Shown here piece by piece: positions 13,201 through 23,991 of a stretch of DNA of 64,000 bases. The first letter of the stretch is position 1, and the number at the start of each line of letters is the position of its first letter. The position numbers were made by a program, and so were the translations under genes. The notes under the pieces were generated by a model. The model ran no database searches and was not told the DNA's origin. It was given only the letters and a program-made list of their open reading frames with translations. This DNA is from Cephalotus follicularis. Its lineage: Eukaryota > Streptophyta > Magnoliopsida > Oxalidales > Cephalotaceae. The DNA lies in assembly GCA_001972305.1 (NCBI GenBank), contig BDDD01000308.1, positions 248,001 through 312,000 on the forward strand, read 5' to 3'.

Positions 13201-15479
13201 TTTATCCCTTTTCTTGAGACCCATGGCATTCTACACCAGAGTTGATGCGCTCACGCTCCCTAACAAACTGGGGTGGCTGAACGAAAAAATCCTCACTTAT
13301 TAGATGTTGCTTGGTGTATACTTCTCCACACAAATATGCCTAAAACCTTCTAGTGCTATGCCCTTCTCACTTCTTGTCATCTCATTAATCGTCTTCCATC
13401 TTCTGTGTTGCAGGGGGGTATTCCTTATGCTCTTCTTCATCCTGATCGTCCTCTGTGGACTGTTCGTCCTCGCATCTTTGGTTGTGTTTGCTTTGTACAT
13501 TCATTTGATTTCGGGTTGGACAAATTGTCTTCTCGAGCTGAAAAATGTGTGTTTGTTGGCTACTCCCGCACTCAAAAGGGATATGTTTGTTATAATCCAT
13601 GTTGACGTGGAGTATATGTTTCTGCTGATGTGACATTGTTTGAGAATCAGACTTATTACAATAATGCTTCTCGGCCAAAACCTTCAACAAATGATTCTTT
13701 ACTAGTACCGATTCCTCAGCCCGAACCGTTACCCTTGCAGGTATGCTCTCGACGCCCACGATCTGTCCCACCACCACTGGTGGTCATCCCTGATCCACCT
13801 GCTCCTATGTCTACTGAGTCACCCATTGCACATCGTACTCGTTCCTATACAGGTTCCCAGTATCCTCTTTCTCACTTTGTCTCTTATACAAATCTCTCTC
13901 CTGATATGACTACCTTTGTCTCTTCTCTGGCTTATGTGTTTGTGCCTCGTAGTGTGCAGGAAGCACTCACTCATTCTGGGTGGACCCGAGCTATGGAGGA
14001 AGAGATGAATGCTTTGCATGATAATCAGACTTGGGATCTTGTTACTTTACCCCCCGGTAAACAATTGGTCGGGTGTCATTGGGTGTTTACTATCAAGCAT
14101 CACCCATATGGTACAATAGCACGTTTAAAGGCTCATCTTGTTGCAAAGGGTCATACCCAGACTTATAGCATCAATTATGATGAGACCTTTTCTCCAGTGG
14201 CTAAGATTCCATCCGTTTGTATTATGATCTCTTTGGCTGCTCGTTTTCGCTGGATATTGCATCAGTTGGATGTCAAGAATGCCTTCCTTCATGGCTATCC
14301 TAAAGAAAAGGTTTATATGGAGTAACCTCCCAGGTTTGTTTCTCAGGGGGAGAAGGTTTTTCGACTTTGGAAGGCTCTCTATGATTTGAAACAATCTCCC
14401 CGTGCTTGATTTGGAAAATTTAGTGATACTGTGATTGGTTTTGGTATGTGACGCTTCAATGTTGATCACTCTGTGTTTAGTATGACCTCTTCAGTGGGTG
14501 TGTGATTCTTCTTGTTTATGTTGATGATATTATTATTACTGGAAGTGATGATAGAGGTATACAATGACTCAAGCAGTTTTTACAACAAAAATTTTATACT
14601 AAAGACTTGGGTCGTCTCCGTTACTTTCTAAGTATTAAAGTTTCATATTCGGAGGTTGGTATTACTCTGTGTCAAAGAAAATACACTCTTGATATCTTGA
14701 GTGATGCAAGTCTGAGTGATTGTAAGCCTAGTGACAGTCCGATGGATCCTCTTGTAAAGCTGGATAATGAGAAAGGTGAGCTTCTTCATGATCTTGAGAA
14801 ATATCGACTCTTAGTGGGCAAATTGAACTACCTCACTATTACTCGACTAGATATTTCATTTGTTGTGAGTGCAGTAAGTCAATTTATGAGTGCTCCTCGT
14901 ACTATTCATTTGCAGGTAGTCCTTCATATTGTTCGATATTTGAAAGGTGCTCCTGGTTGATGACTAATATTTCGTGATAGATGACACATTCATATTGCTG
15001 GTTATTCTGACTCTGATTGTATGGAGGTGACAGGTTATTCAGATGCAGATTGGGCTGAATGTCCGGTTGATCATCGGTCTACTTCAGGGTATTGTGTTTT
15101 TCTTGGTGGAAACCTTGTGTCTTGAAAAAGCAAGAAACAATCTATTGTTTCTCGCTCTAGTGCAAAGGCTGAGTATTGCGCCATGACTAATGTGACTGGG
15201 GAATTACAATGGATTCATATGTTGTTGACTGAGATTGGATTTTATGTGACCATGCCATCTACGCTTCACTGTGATAACAAATCTGCGATGCATATTGCTA
15301 GTAATTCAGTATTTCATAAACGGACAAAACACATTGAAGTGGATTGTCATTTTGTTCGTGAAAAAGTTAACTGCGGGGAACTTAAATTAGTCCATACCCG
15401 TTCAGAAGAACAACTAGCAAACATATTCACCAAGCCTCTTCGTAGTGGTCGAGTGTCTTATATTTGTCATAAGTTATGA
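10266..15479 (+). pseudogene. Copia gag-pol remnant, interrupted
   Basis: Gag begins at ATG 10266 and reaches the YGTNYSTWSMAV capsid motif before a stop near 10443. The frame is then lost to an antisense Gypsy segment (10690-11945). Downstream are an RGG-rich stretch, a CCHC knuckle (CSHCQCDDHMVDYC, about 12155), protease IIDSGATHHM, pre-integrase LHCCLGHPSA..CETCQLGK, integrase (SDVWGP, IDDYSR, RTDNAHEY), reverse transcriptase (QLDVKNAFLHG and YVDDIIITGSD) and RNase H (SADAEY-like SSAKAEYCA, LHCDNKSAM). At least eight stops or shifts interrupt it. The short LTRs and motif style suggest an Ale/Retrofit-like Copia, which I infer rather than show. Confidence 0.88.
10690..11945 (-). pseudogene. 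Ty3/Gypsy RT-RNase H fragment inside Copia
   Basis: On the minus strand, bases 11945 down to about 10690 encode the Gypsy reverse transcriptase core ([21 protein letters not shown], then FIDDVMVYS), the [15 protein letters not shown] segment, RNase H ([21 protein letters not shown]), [10 protein letters not shown] and the beginning of the integrase zinc region. One in-frame TAG near 11073 fits a C-to-T change of a Gln codon. There are no LTRs, PBS or polypurine tract with it. It lies wholly within the Copia gag region and within the Copia TSD, in opposite orientation. About 100 residues of expected gag are missing at the site, so it looks like a replacement rather than a simple insertion. Confidence 0.88.
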
Positions 15480-15513
15480 CTATATGATATGTATGTCCCA
15501 ACTTAAGGGGGAG

Positions 15514-15644
15514 TGTTATCATTAGTATTTACTTATAAGTTGGGCTTAGCTAAGAGGCCCACATCCATTTAATAAGCCTATATATATGGCTTTCCTGTTT
15601 AGCATAATACAATCAATTTTTGAGTTTCACTAATCTATTCAACA
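15514..15644 (+). repeat. 3' LTR of the intronic Copia
   Basis: This LTR starts TGTTATCATTAG after the tract AAGGGGGAG and ends TTCAACA, followed by the TSD CCATG at 15645-15649. It is 131 bp, equal to the left LTR. Confidence 0.92.
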
Positions 15645-17369
15645 CCATGATCACGACATCAGGTTCCTCGACAAGGCTGCAATTATATCAATTAAAGACC
15701 AAATCAATGCCAATGGATCAGTAGCCTAGCCATGGAGACTTTGCAGCATGTAGCAAGTAGAAGAAGTAAAATGCATAGTGAGAGTGCTTCCTATATGGGC
15801 ATCAGCCATAATCTACTATATCGCGATTGTCCAACAACAGACCTATCATGTTTTCCAAGCTCTTCAGTAGGATAGGCACCTTGGAAAGGGCAATTTTATG
15901 ATCTCTGCAGCATCCTACACAATCTTTGTCATGCTAAGCCTTATCATTTGGATACCAATATATGACCACATTTTAGTTCCATGTCTTCAAAGGCTCACTG
16001 GCAAGGAAGGTGGAATCACAATGCTTCAAAGAATGAGTGTTGGCATCCCTCTTTCAGTTCTCACTATGCTTGTTTTAGGTTTTGTCAAAAAGCAGCAAAG
16101 GAGAATAGCTCTTACAAGGCCAACACTACGAATTGCAGAAAGAGGGGTCACTATATCATCTATGTCTACAATGTGGCTAATTCCTCAGCTCATTCTTGCT
16201 GGATTGTCCGAGGCTTTCCATTCTATCGCGCAAGTCGAATTTTACTATAAGCATTTCCCGAAGAGTATGAGAAGTGTTGCTGGAACTTTTGGTAACTGTG
16301 GCATGACAGGATCAAGCTATCTAAGTGATTTTCTTGTTACCGTAGTGCATCACATTACTAAAGGATCTAAAAATGGGGATTGGTTGACAGAGGATCTTAG
16401 CAAAGGGAAGTTGGATTACTTTTATTACATGATTGCAGCTCTATGGATGCTTAACTTTGGTTACTTTCTATTGTGTGCTAAGTGGTACTGATATAAAGGA
16501 TCTTGCAATCTCGAGCTGACCATGCATGGCCACAAAGGAGTCTCAAAATTACATTGTATGAATATGGAAGTAAATAAGACATGTACAAATATGAGCTATA
16601 TAGTATACCAAATATGTCTGCCCCATTAGGCCTGATGTGCCTTGTAACACCCCCAAACGGTGGGAGCCCTTACAGGTCATAATACATAACACATCTAAAC
16701 ATGAACTCAAGCATAAACTTATTTTTATTCAAAATACGTTGTGGTCTAAGCATAACATTTCATAGTCTGAAAACATAGTCTAAAACTTTTAACATAAACC
16801 AAAATAATAATCCAAATTCATAATTTGAAAAACATAACATTATTCAAAAGATAGGCCCTAACATGACATAAGGACAGCAAAAATATAAACGGACCAATCT
16901 CCTAGATGATCCCCAGACATAGGTGGACATCACTCATCACACATTTCCCCGATGCTCCTGATAACCTTTCGCATGCGACTGAGCAAACCTCAGTATGGAT
17001 AAGGAAAATAAAATAGTAAATGGTAAACAATTATCTGAACTTTAAAATCAGAAAATAACTTAGTTAAATATTCTTTCATAATGTAAAACAGAATATTTAA
17101 GTAAAACAGTTATAAAATCTTCATAACTTTCTGAATAGCATAGTATCAAATTTTCTGAATAACATAAATTCATAAATCATAACTATATCCAATTTTCATA
17201 ATTCTATACAAAGATCCAATGTACTTATATATAAGTGCAAGCGCGAGGCCCACATGCCAAACGGAAGGACGTGTATGGCACTACACCATCAATCCCAAAA
17301 TCCAAATCCAATAATAACTAGAGTGGACTCATACGCCTCAAAATGATCCCTACCCTACCCTCATGATAT

Positions 17370-18096
17370 TGTAACACCCCGCGCCCGCAGGGCGGACACG
17401 TGGCATTACTCTCAATCCAATACACAATACAATGGTCAGGACTAGCAATATAAAAATACGAAAAACTTTAAAACTTTACAATACGTATCAGTTGCGGAAG
17501 ATACAAAACATTACAAGCCTTTTCAATACATAACAATCCTTTAAACAGCATTACAATACAGTACATATCCATCTTTCATTACAAAGCAATACATTCCAAA
17601 ATCTACTACAATGTCTCACAACCAGCTCCGCAAATCAATCAATCAATAAAACAGTAGGCAATTCAGTAAAGAAGTCCTACCTTTCACTGAAGCTTCAAAA
17701 GTTGAGCTAACGATCCATCAATCGGCTGAAAACGCCCAATAATCTGCTACTTTCTTGTTCAATCGGTAAGCCACCACTTGTAATCACTGTCCTTGTCGAT
17801 GGAGATGCAATTCCGGCTGCAAGGGAGGAAGATGGAGGCTCCAGCTAGAGAGAGAGAGGGAGAAGGATAGAGAGAGAAGAGGAAATGAGAATAATGAGAG
17901 AAAAGAGAGAAACAATTGACTTAAATAGTCGATTCGATCAACTCTCCGAAACTCGGCCCAAAATCCTGACTATACATGCATATAACCAATACAATATCAA
18001 TAGGTATAAGAATACCTCAATTCAATACAGTTCAGTACGGTCCAATACAGTACGATGTATGCATGAACAGTACAAAAGGGAATTCGGGTCCTCACA
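17370..18096 (-). mobile_element. solo LTR nested in copy a
   Basis: This 727-bp segment starts TGTAACACCCCGCGCC and ends GGGTCCTCACA and is flanked by GATAT on both sides (17365-17369 and 18097-18101). The flanks join into a sequence that continues uninterrupted in the related LTR at 57211. On the minus strand it starts TGTGAGGACCC, typical of plant Gypsy LTRs. No internal region or second LTR is present. Confidence 0.85.
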
Positions 18097-18779
18097 GATA
18101 TATATAAAGAGAGACGTCGTAGACCGATCACACCGCCATGGTATGTGTCATATCCTTCGTGCCAAAGAACATGCCTATCAAACCTCATAGGTAAGTTTTT
18201 CTCTGTGTGTGATTATGCCAAAATATTGTTTTATTCTAAAACAATTCAAAACATAAGCAGATTTTCCAAACAATTTATGAACACATCTGAAATCATAATC
18301 ATATCCAAGTTCAAAAATTTACATACTTCCAAAGGTGAAAGTCATGTTCATTTAATCAAAATCAGCATACTTTCAATGGTGAAAGTCATACCCGTTTAAC
18401 ATACTTTCAATAGTAAAAGTCATGCTCAAATTATAAAATCAGTAATATTTAACTTATTAATAAAACAAATTTTATTCAAATAAAACCAAATATCCGAAAA
18501 CGAAAAATTCCATTTCAACACCATTAGAAGATAACAAGGAATATTCATACATTTATCATAAAAGTGAAACTAAATTGTTTCAATAAAATCAGATTAAGAT
18601 AGTCAAAGAACAATAGTATCCGTACCTTATGCGATTACAAAAATAACTTTAAGAATAAATCGGTAGACCTTTAGACCGCACCCCGATTGTTACGATTATC
18701 TAAAAGAAATAATATAATACTTATGAGGGCTTGGACTATATGTGGCAATAAATCAGAAGATGCAAAAAAGAATTTTCAA

Positions 18780-18985
18780 TGGGTAAGTGTCAACGCATGG
18801 CATGACACTAAACACAGTAACTCTATCATGTAAGATTTTAAATAAAACGTTTTGTCTGGTTGGCATTGACGCCTTCATACATTTCAGCGCCACAGGACCA
18901 CGCGTTTTAAAACCAAACATTTCATTGGAAGGACGTCGATGCTTTGCAGTATCAAAAGAGATAGCGTCGACGCCTTCGGGCAACG
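18780..18985. repeat. scattered CGTCGACGC motifs within copy a
   Basis: GTGTCAACGC, ATTGACGCC, GACGTCGATGC and GCGTCGACGCC occur within about 200 bp. The corresponding part of copy b (20700-21100) is GC-rich but lacks the same motif spacing, so this stretch may be a later addition. Confidence 0.45.
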
Positions 18986-19294
18986 TACATAACACTGTGG
19001 TTCAGTGATACTGCACATACTAACACTGCACACATGGCCCAACACCTGCGTGTAACCCAAAGACAAAGAACCAGAGGAGTGTGCAAACCAGAAGAAGCTA
19101 ACTTGAGGTTAACCATATGTCTCACAAACCCACTAAATTTTTGTTTGACATACAAAGATGTCACTGCCCAGAGAGCTACAATGGCACCTAACAACTAGAA
19201 AGTCCAACCAGAAAACACAACCTATTACTATTAAACCTGGAGTTGCTTAAAAGATGCAGAGACACAAAACAGTGTGTTAATGGGCGATCATGCT

Positions 19295-19298
<4 letters not shown>

Positions 19299-19325
<27 letters not shown>

Positions 19326-19772
19326 GGATTCTGACTTATAATATGATGGACATGAAAACTTCATGCATCAATCTATCAAAGCAAGAATAACAACCTAATC
19401 AGACATGGAAGGCTACTAGAAGGAATTAAGGGACAGAGGAACAGTGTCAATGGTGGCTGGCGTTAAAGACAAAATAGAGCAAAGGAAAAAAAAAAAGAAA
19501 TCTAATAACCTGCTTATATATATCAACCCACAATAAATACTTAAACCAAGGCACCATAGACAAACCTGATTATGATGCAAAACAGTGGGAGGAACGTAAG
19601 AAAACGAGGCACTGTGGTTCCAGGCGAGAGAGAAGAAGAAAGAGAGATGAACGAGTTTAATAGCCTGCCTAAAATGGTTTAAATCAAAGCAAACCAGTTC
19701 ATCAAACCAAAATACCATGAACAAACCTGAAATGGTGTAAAACTGTGGGCAACAATGGCGTCGGGAGTGAGT

Positions 19773-19817
<45 letters not shown>

Positions 19818-19870
19818 GAAGAAGATAAAGAAATATGTGAAGGTGGCCACTATTTTAAACTGAATAATGG

Positions 19871-19909
<39 letters not shown>
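19299..19909 (+). repeat. three GA microsatellite tracts
   Basis: GA dinucleotide runs occur at about 19299-19323, 19777-19816 and 19873-19909 in copy a. They correspond to the CT-rich leader just inside the start of the other LTR copies (near 20640, 36980 and 61630). ORFs reading through them are low-complexity artefacts. Confidence 0.85.
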
Positions 19910-19926
19910 CTAGGTATTACATGCCT

Positions 19927-20353
19927 CCACCTCTAAACGAAATATATAAAGCACGAAATTCAAGTCCAGCGTGAAGAAAAAAAAATCAAGAGCGACCTAC
20001 AATTGAGTTAACTTAGTGGTTTTTTTTTAACACTATAATTTGGGTTTTTGCTTTTTTATGAATCAATCGGCATAACATTCAAGATAATTTAGCTCTTAAC
20101 ATGCTTTATAATATTTGATGGAAGAATATGTTATACGTAATTATTGTAAAATAGAACATTATGGTAGTCTATTTTTTGTTTTTTCATATATTTAATCATT
20201 TTATCCGTTCAAAATGTGAGAGTTTAAATCCTCACCTAAAAATTTTTCCTATCATTTTACTCGTATATCAAAAACTCACATTTTTATTTTATTTTATTTC
20301 ACCAATCAAGCTGTTAACTCCATTGATTCTTATGTGTTTAGTGGCCTCCAACT
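19927..20353. other. AT-rich spacer between two solo LTRs
   Basis: These 427 bp separate the TSDs of two solo LTRs of the same family in opposite orientation. No gene, RNA or element end was recognised. Confidence 0.6.
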
Positions 20354-23094
20354 CCAAGTGTAATACCTCGTTTTCCCTTACGAAATTTTTGGACCTTTTT
20401 GATCTGTTTTGTGTGGGCTGTCGATTTATTTTGGTATGTGGCTGTCCATTTTTGGTTTGTTTTGCTCTTGGCTGGGTTAAGTGAGCTTTAGCTTTAGCCT
20501 AGTGGGTTTTGATAGCAAGAGTATGTATAAATAAACCTATTATGGCTTTTATTTAAGTGTTAAAAACCCAATTTCAACCTTAAAAAAAACCCCTATTTTT
20601 ATATTCTTTTCTATCTCTCTCTCATCTCTCCCATTTTCTCTCTTTCCCCGGTATTCTCTTTCTCTCCCTGTCTCTGCCGCCAGCGTCACTACCGATATGA
20701 CGACGGCGAAGGTATCGGCGTGACCGCCACGACCTCATGAGCACACTGGACCCTACCCTATCTCCGACAAACGGCCCCCCATGGGTGCGCGGCGTCTTCT
20801 CTCTCCCCGCCTCTCTTTTGCGTCGAACCTCTGTCTCCGGTGATAGTCATGACAAGGCAAGCTCAGATTCGGCATCCTAGGGTCAAGGCTATTCAAACGC
20901 GATCAGCCCCGACCCATGACGACGTCAGCAACGCGAGATCAACGGAGATGACAGTCTAGTCAAATGCATTTGTTCCTGCCAAATGCAGTGGCGCCGTGGT
21001 AAACGGGCCCCGGAAATGTGACCCTTGACCTTTGGCGCTCCAGATCCGACCTCCCTTGAGGATGAAGGGCCACCGCCCGTGGCCGCCATGCGCCAACCAG
21101 CGGCGACGCGTGAGCCCACGCGCCGGCAGCCTCCGATAAAGTGTTTTAGACACGTCTAGCATTCTGACTTCGTTTTCTGCGTAGGCATGATCCGTTCCAA
21201 TTCCGCTGCGTGATTCTGGTTATGTACTCCGTTCTGTCTGCTTTCGGTAAACCCTGAACTCTGTTCCATTAAATTATGTTTTCTGTTGAATTCTGTATTT
21301 CTATATATGTTTATGTGATATAATAAGCTGAACTTGTTTTATGATTCGAAATTTAATAACCTGGACGACCACTTGAACTTACTTTAATAAATTCAAAATT
21401 ATGTTTAAATGAGGCTTCTGCAACTTGGAATTTTGTCAAGAATGTCTCTATGGGTATATTACGTTGACTTAAGAATGTGTATCTCTAACCTAATACATGT
21501 TTGCATAATTCGGTGTCCGACTCCCTGTGGCCCTAATCATAAATCCCCAGTCATCAATCAGGTGATCTTGCATTCTAGGGAAGATCAAGAAATAGTGTAC
21601 CAGGATTATATCATTAAGGAATCATCAGACTGCAAATTGGACTTATCAAACATGTCATTATCTTATATGGTCATGATCAGTGTACAGTGACCCATGAGTC
21701 GAGGTCTGATTTTATTTCAAGTCCTTATAAGAACGATTTTATTTCTTTTAGATAATTTGAACAACCGAGATACGGTCTAAGGATTTATCGATCTACTCTC
21801 GAGGTTATTTTGGTGATTGCATAAGGTACGGATTTTTCGTTCTTGGATATCTCCTTTGATTTTATTTGAATAAATTCAGTCTTATTTTTATATGTAAAAT
21901 ACAGATTCTTCATCTTTGATTACCTCCCTTTGATTTTATTGGAACAAATTCAGTTTTATCCGTAGAAATAAAGTACGGATTTTTCGTTCTTGGATATCCC
22001 CTATTGATTTTATTAGAGTAAAAATCAAATTTTACGTTTATGAACAAAATATGAATTTGATTTACTGTCATCTCTTTTCGAACTTCTTTGCACGATTAAG
22101 TGAGCATGATTTTGAATATATATGTATGTTTGACTAAGCAAGTATGTAATTGTTATTTGGTAAGCTATTATCGTTTGATATACGATTTTTAAGAAACTTT
22201 TGTTCATATGTGGAAACCCTATATGTTTGAACTGATTTTTGAGAAAATCATTATTTTGAAATCGTTGAATACTGAGAATATAACCACCTATTGGGGTACT
22301 ATAGGCATGTTTTCTGGCACAGAGACATGACACCATCCATAACGGTGTTATCAATCTACGACGTCTCTATTTGATATCCTGTGGAGGATTTGGATCCGAT
22401 TATGATTGTCACCTGAGTGTGATATATTTATGATAAAGGCGTATGGGTCGATCCTAAGATATATGTTATGTATGTTAAGGAATTGATTGTGTAGTGTCGT
22501 ATACGTCATTCCATTAGGCATGTGGATTCTGCAGGATCCCTTGCATATGTATGTACCGGTACGTTATCACCTAATGGTTTGGCACGTATGCGGGATTAGT
22601 TATATGCATCTCTCAATATGAAACACTGGCTAGGAAAAAGTTTAGAATTTGATATGAACAAAAACGTATATCTACTTTATGAAAGTTTGTGAATTTATAT
22701 GTATATGTTTGACATTGAAAGCCTTTTTTTTACTGCCGTTTTTCAGTTTTATAAATTGTGTTGCTTTCATAATTTGTTCGTAAAATATTTTTCTATTCTA
22801 TATCTGTACTGAGGTTTGCTCAGTCGCGTTTTTTCTTTTCCATGCGGCAGGTTATCAGGGGCATCAAGGGTAAGTGTGATGAGTGATCTACCGAATGTCA
22901 GAGGATTAGTTAGCAATTTAAACATTATTATTTCAGTTGATTTTAATCATATGGAGACCTCGAGTTTTAGTTTTGATATGTGTTGGGTTTTGTCTAACAA
23001 TCCTAGTTTTGATGATAACAAAGCACCTAACTTGTTTGTTGATGTAAAGAAATGATTAAATGAAACAAAACAAGAAAGTGAAGAAACAGAACAA

Positions 23095-23430
23095 AGCACC
23101 GACGGTTTGAAAAGAAGCGTCCGCGCTTAACACCAAAGGGTCAATAGTTGAAGACTTTCAAAGCAAGAACAAAACTTCTTAAAGCGCCGACAGTCTCATG
23201 GAAAGCGTCAGCGGTTTGGACCAAGGCGTCAACGCTTAGAGATCACATATCAGAGCTTTATTCCAGAGACTTGTAGAACCAATTAAGGAACTCAAAGCAG
23301 CGACGGCCATAAAGAAAGTGTCAGCGGTTTCTCCAAGGCATCAACGCTTAGAATAAAGCGTCGGCATATTAAGCGAGAAATTAAAATTCATACACATAAC
23401 GGTAACATAAGCGTCGACGCTTTGCGCGTT
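23095..23430 (+). repeat. CGTCAACG/CGTCGACG array in LTR U3
   Basis: About ten degenerate motifs of the GCGTCAACGC/AGCGTCGACGCT kind are spread through the U3 and include the full palindrome AAGCGTCGACGCTT near 23408-23421. The right LTR has the same array at about 32510-32835. Confidence 0.7.
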
Positions 23431-23991
23431 GGAAACTTTCATTAAAGCCGTTTTACAAAGTCGTCTTTACAACAACAACTTCCAAGACAACACCAACGAC
23501 TATATTACTTCCACAACAGCCATAAACTGAAGAGAGCTATAAAAATAGGCCAAGAATCAAGATCAAGAAGTTCTTCAACAACTTAATAAGAGACCTTTAT
23601 CATCTTAGAAGAGAAGAACATCAAGAGAGCAAAGCTTCCACTTACAAATATTTCAAAGCTTGTGTCAAGAACTTTATCACTTTCATATCCAACCTTTGAG
23701 AGGTTATTTTTAAACACAAAACCATCCTTATAATCTTTCATTGTAAAAAGGGGTGTGAACCCTTAGTGAGATCATCAAGGGGAGTGAACCCTTAGTAGGA
23801 TTATCGCGGGGAGTGAACCCGGTGGGGATTGAACCCAAAACTTGTAAGGTGTTTCTTTGATTTGCACCCGTAACCCAAAATCAAAGTGTACTAGAAGGTA
23901 TCTAGTAGAATCTCAAGGAGGTTCTTGGGAAAAGTGGACATAGGCAAGAGTTAGCCGAATCACTATAAACCGTGTTTGCAATCTCTCTAAC

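Larger units (their letters stand above)
9418..15644 (+). mobile_element. complete Copia element in an NPF intron
   Basis: LTRs of 131 bp lie at 9418-9548 and 15514-15644. CCATG flanks the element on both sides (9413-9417 and 15645-15649), a perfect 5-bp TSD. The PBS TGGTATCAGAGC (initiator Met tRNA) follows the left LTR at 9549, and the purine tract AAGGGGGAG directly precedes the right LTR. The first base of the left LTR has changed from T to A. By eye the two LTRs differ at about 14 of 131 positions, so the insertion is old. Its coding region is broken throughout and contains an antisense Gypsy fragment. Confidence 0.93.
8690..16491 (+). pseudogene. NRT1/PTR (NPF2-like) transporter, decayed
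   Basis: Two exons survive. Exon A (about 8690-9271) encodes the family segment GPTSWQLAFFLSGLGF, the IRPCNL..GADQFNP motif, and SFFNWYYF. Exon B (15663-16491) encodes [29 protein letters not shown] and the C-terminal EFYYK..MRS..LDYFYY segment. The intron is 9272-15662 (GTGAGA...ATCAG); it would be about 160 bp without the Copia element inside it, and splicing joins Q-F-R-F-L-D-K exactly as in the family. The N-terminal exons are lost at the Copia LTR. Stops lie after HPP (TAA, about 8757), after SVA, after LCSM (TAG), after ALQ, and TGA after KWY. Several fit C-to-T changes (CAA to TAA, CAG to TAG, CGA to TGA). Members of NPF2 carry nitrate or glucosinolate and other solutes across membranes; this copy cannot make a functional protein. 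Confidence 0.9.
16643..19921 (-). mobile_element. solo LTR of a long-LTR Gypsy family, copy a
   Basis: The sequence starts TGTAACACCCCC and ends GGTATTACA, flanked by the direct repeat TGCCT (16638-16642 and 19922-19926). Its interior is the reverse complement of the family seen at 20359, 36610 and 61271: the segment CTGAGCAAACCTCAGTA near 16980 and ATCCGTACCTTATGC-type sequence near 18622 are shared. There is no coding region. Removing the 727-bp solo LTR nested at 17370 and its TSD leaves about 2547 bp. The TSD, lone LTR and lack of internal domains mark it as a product of LTR-LTR recombination. Confidence 0.85.

Noticed and set aside
19416-19850. 144-aa minus-strand frame
   Set aside because: Its core is a Ser-Leu run from GA/CT microsatellites within a solo LTR.
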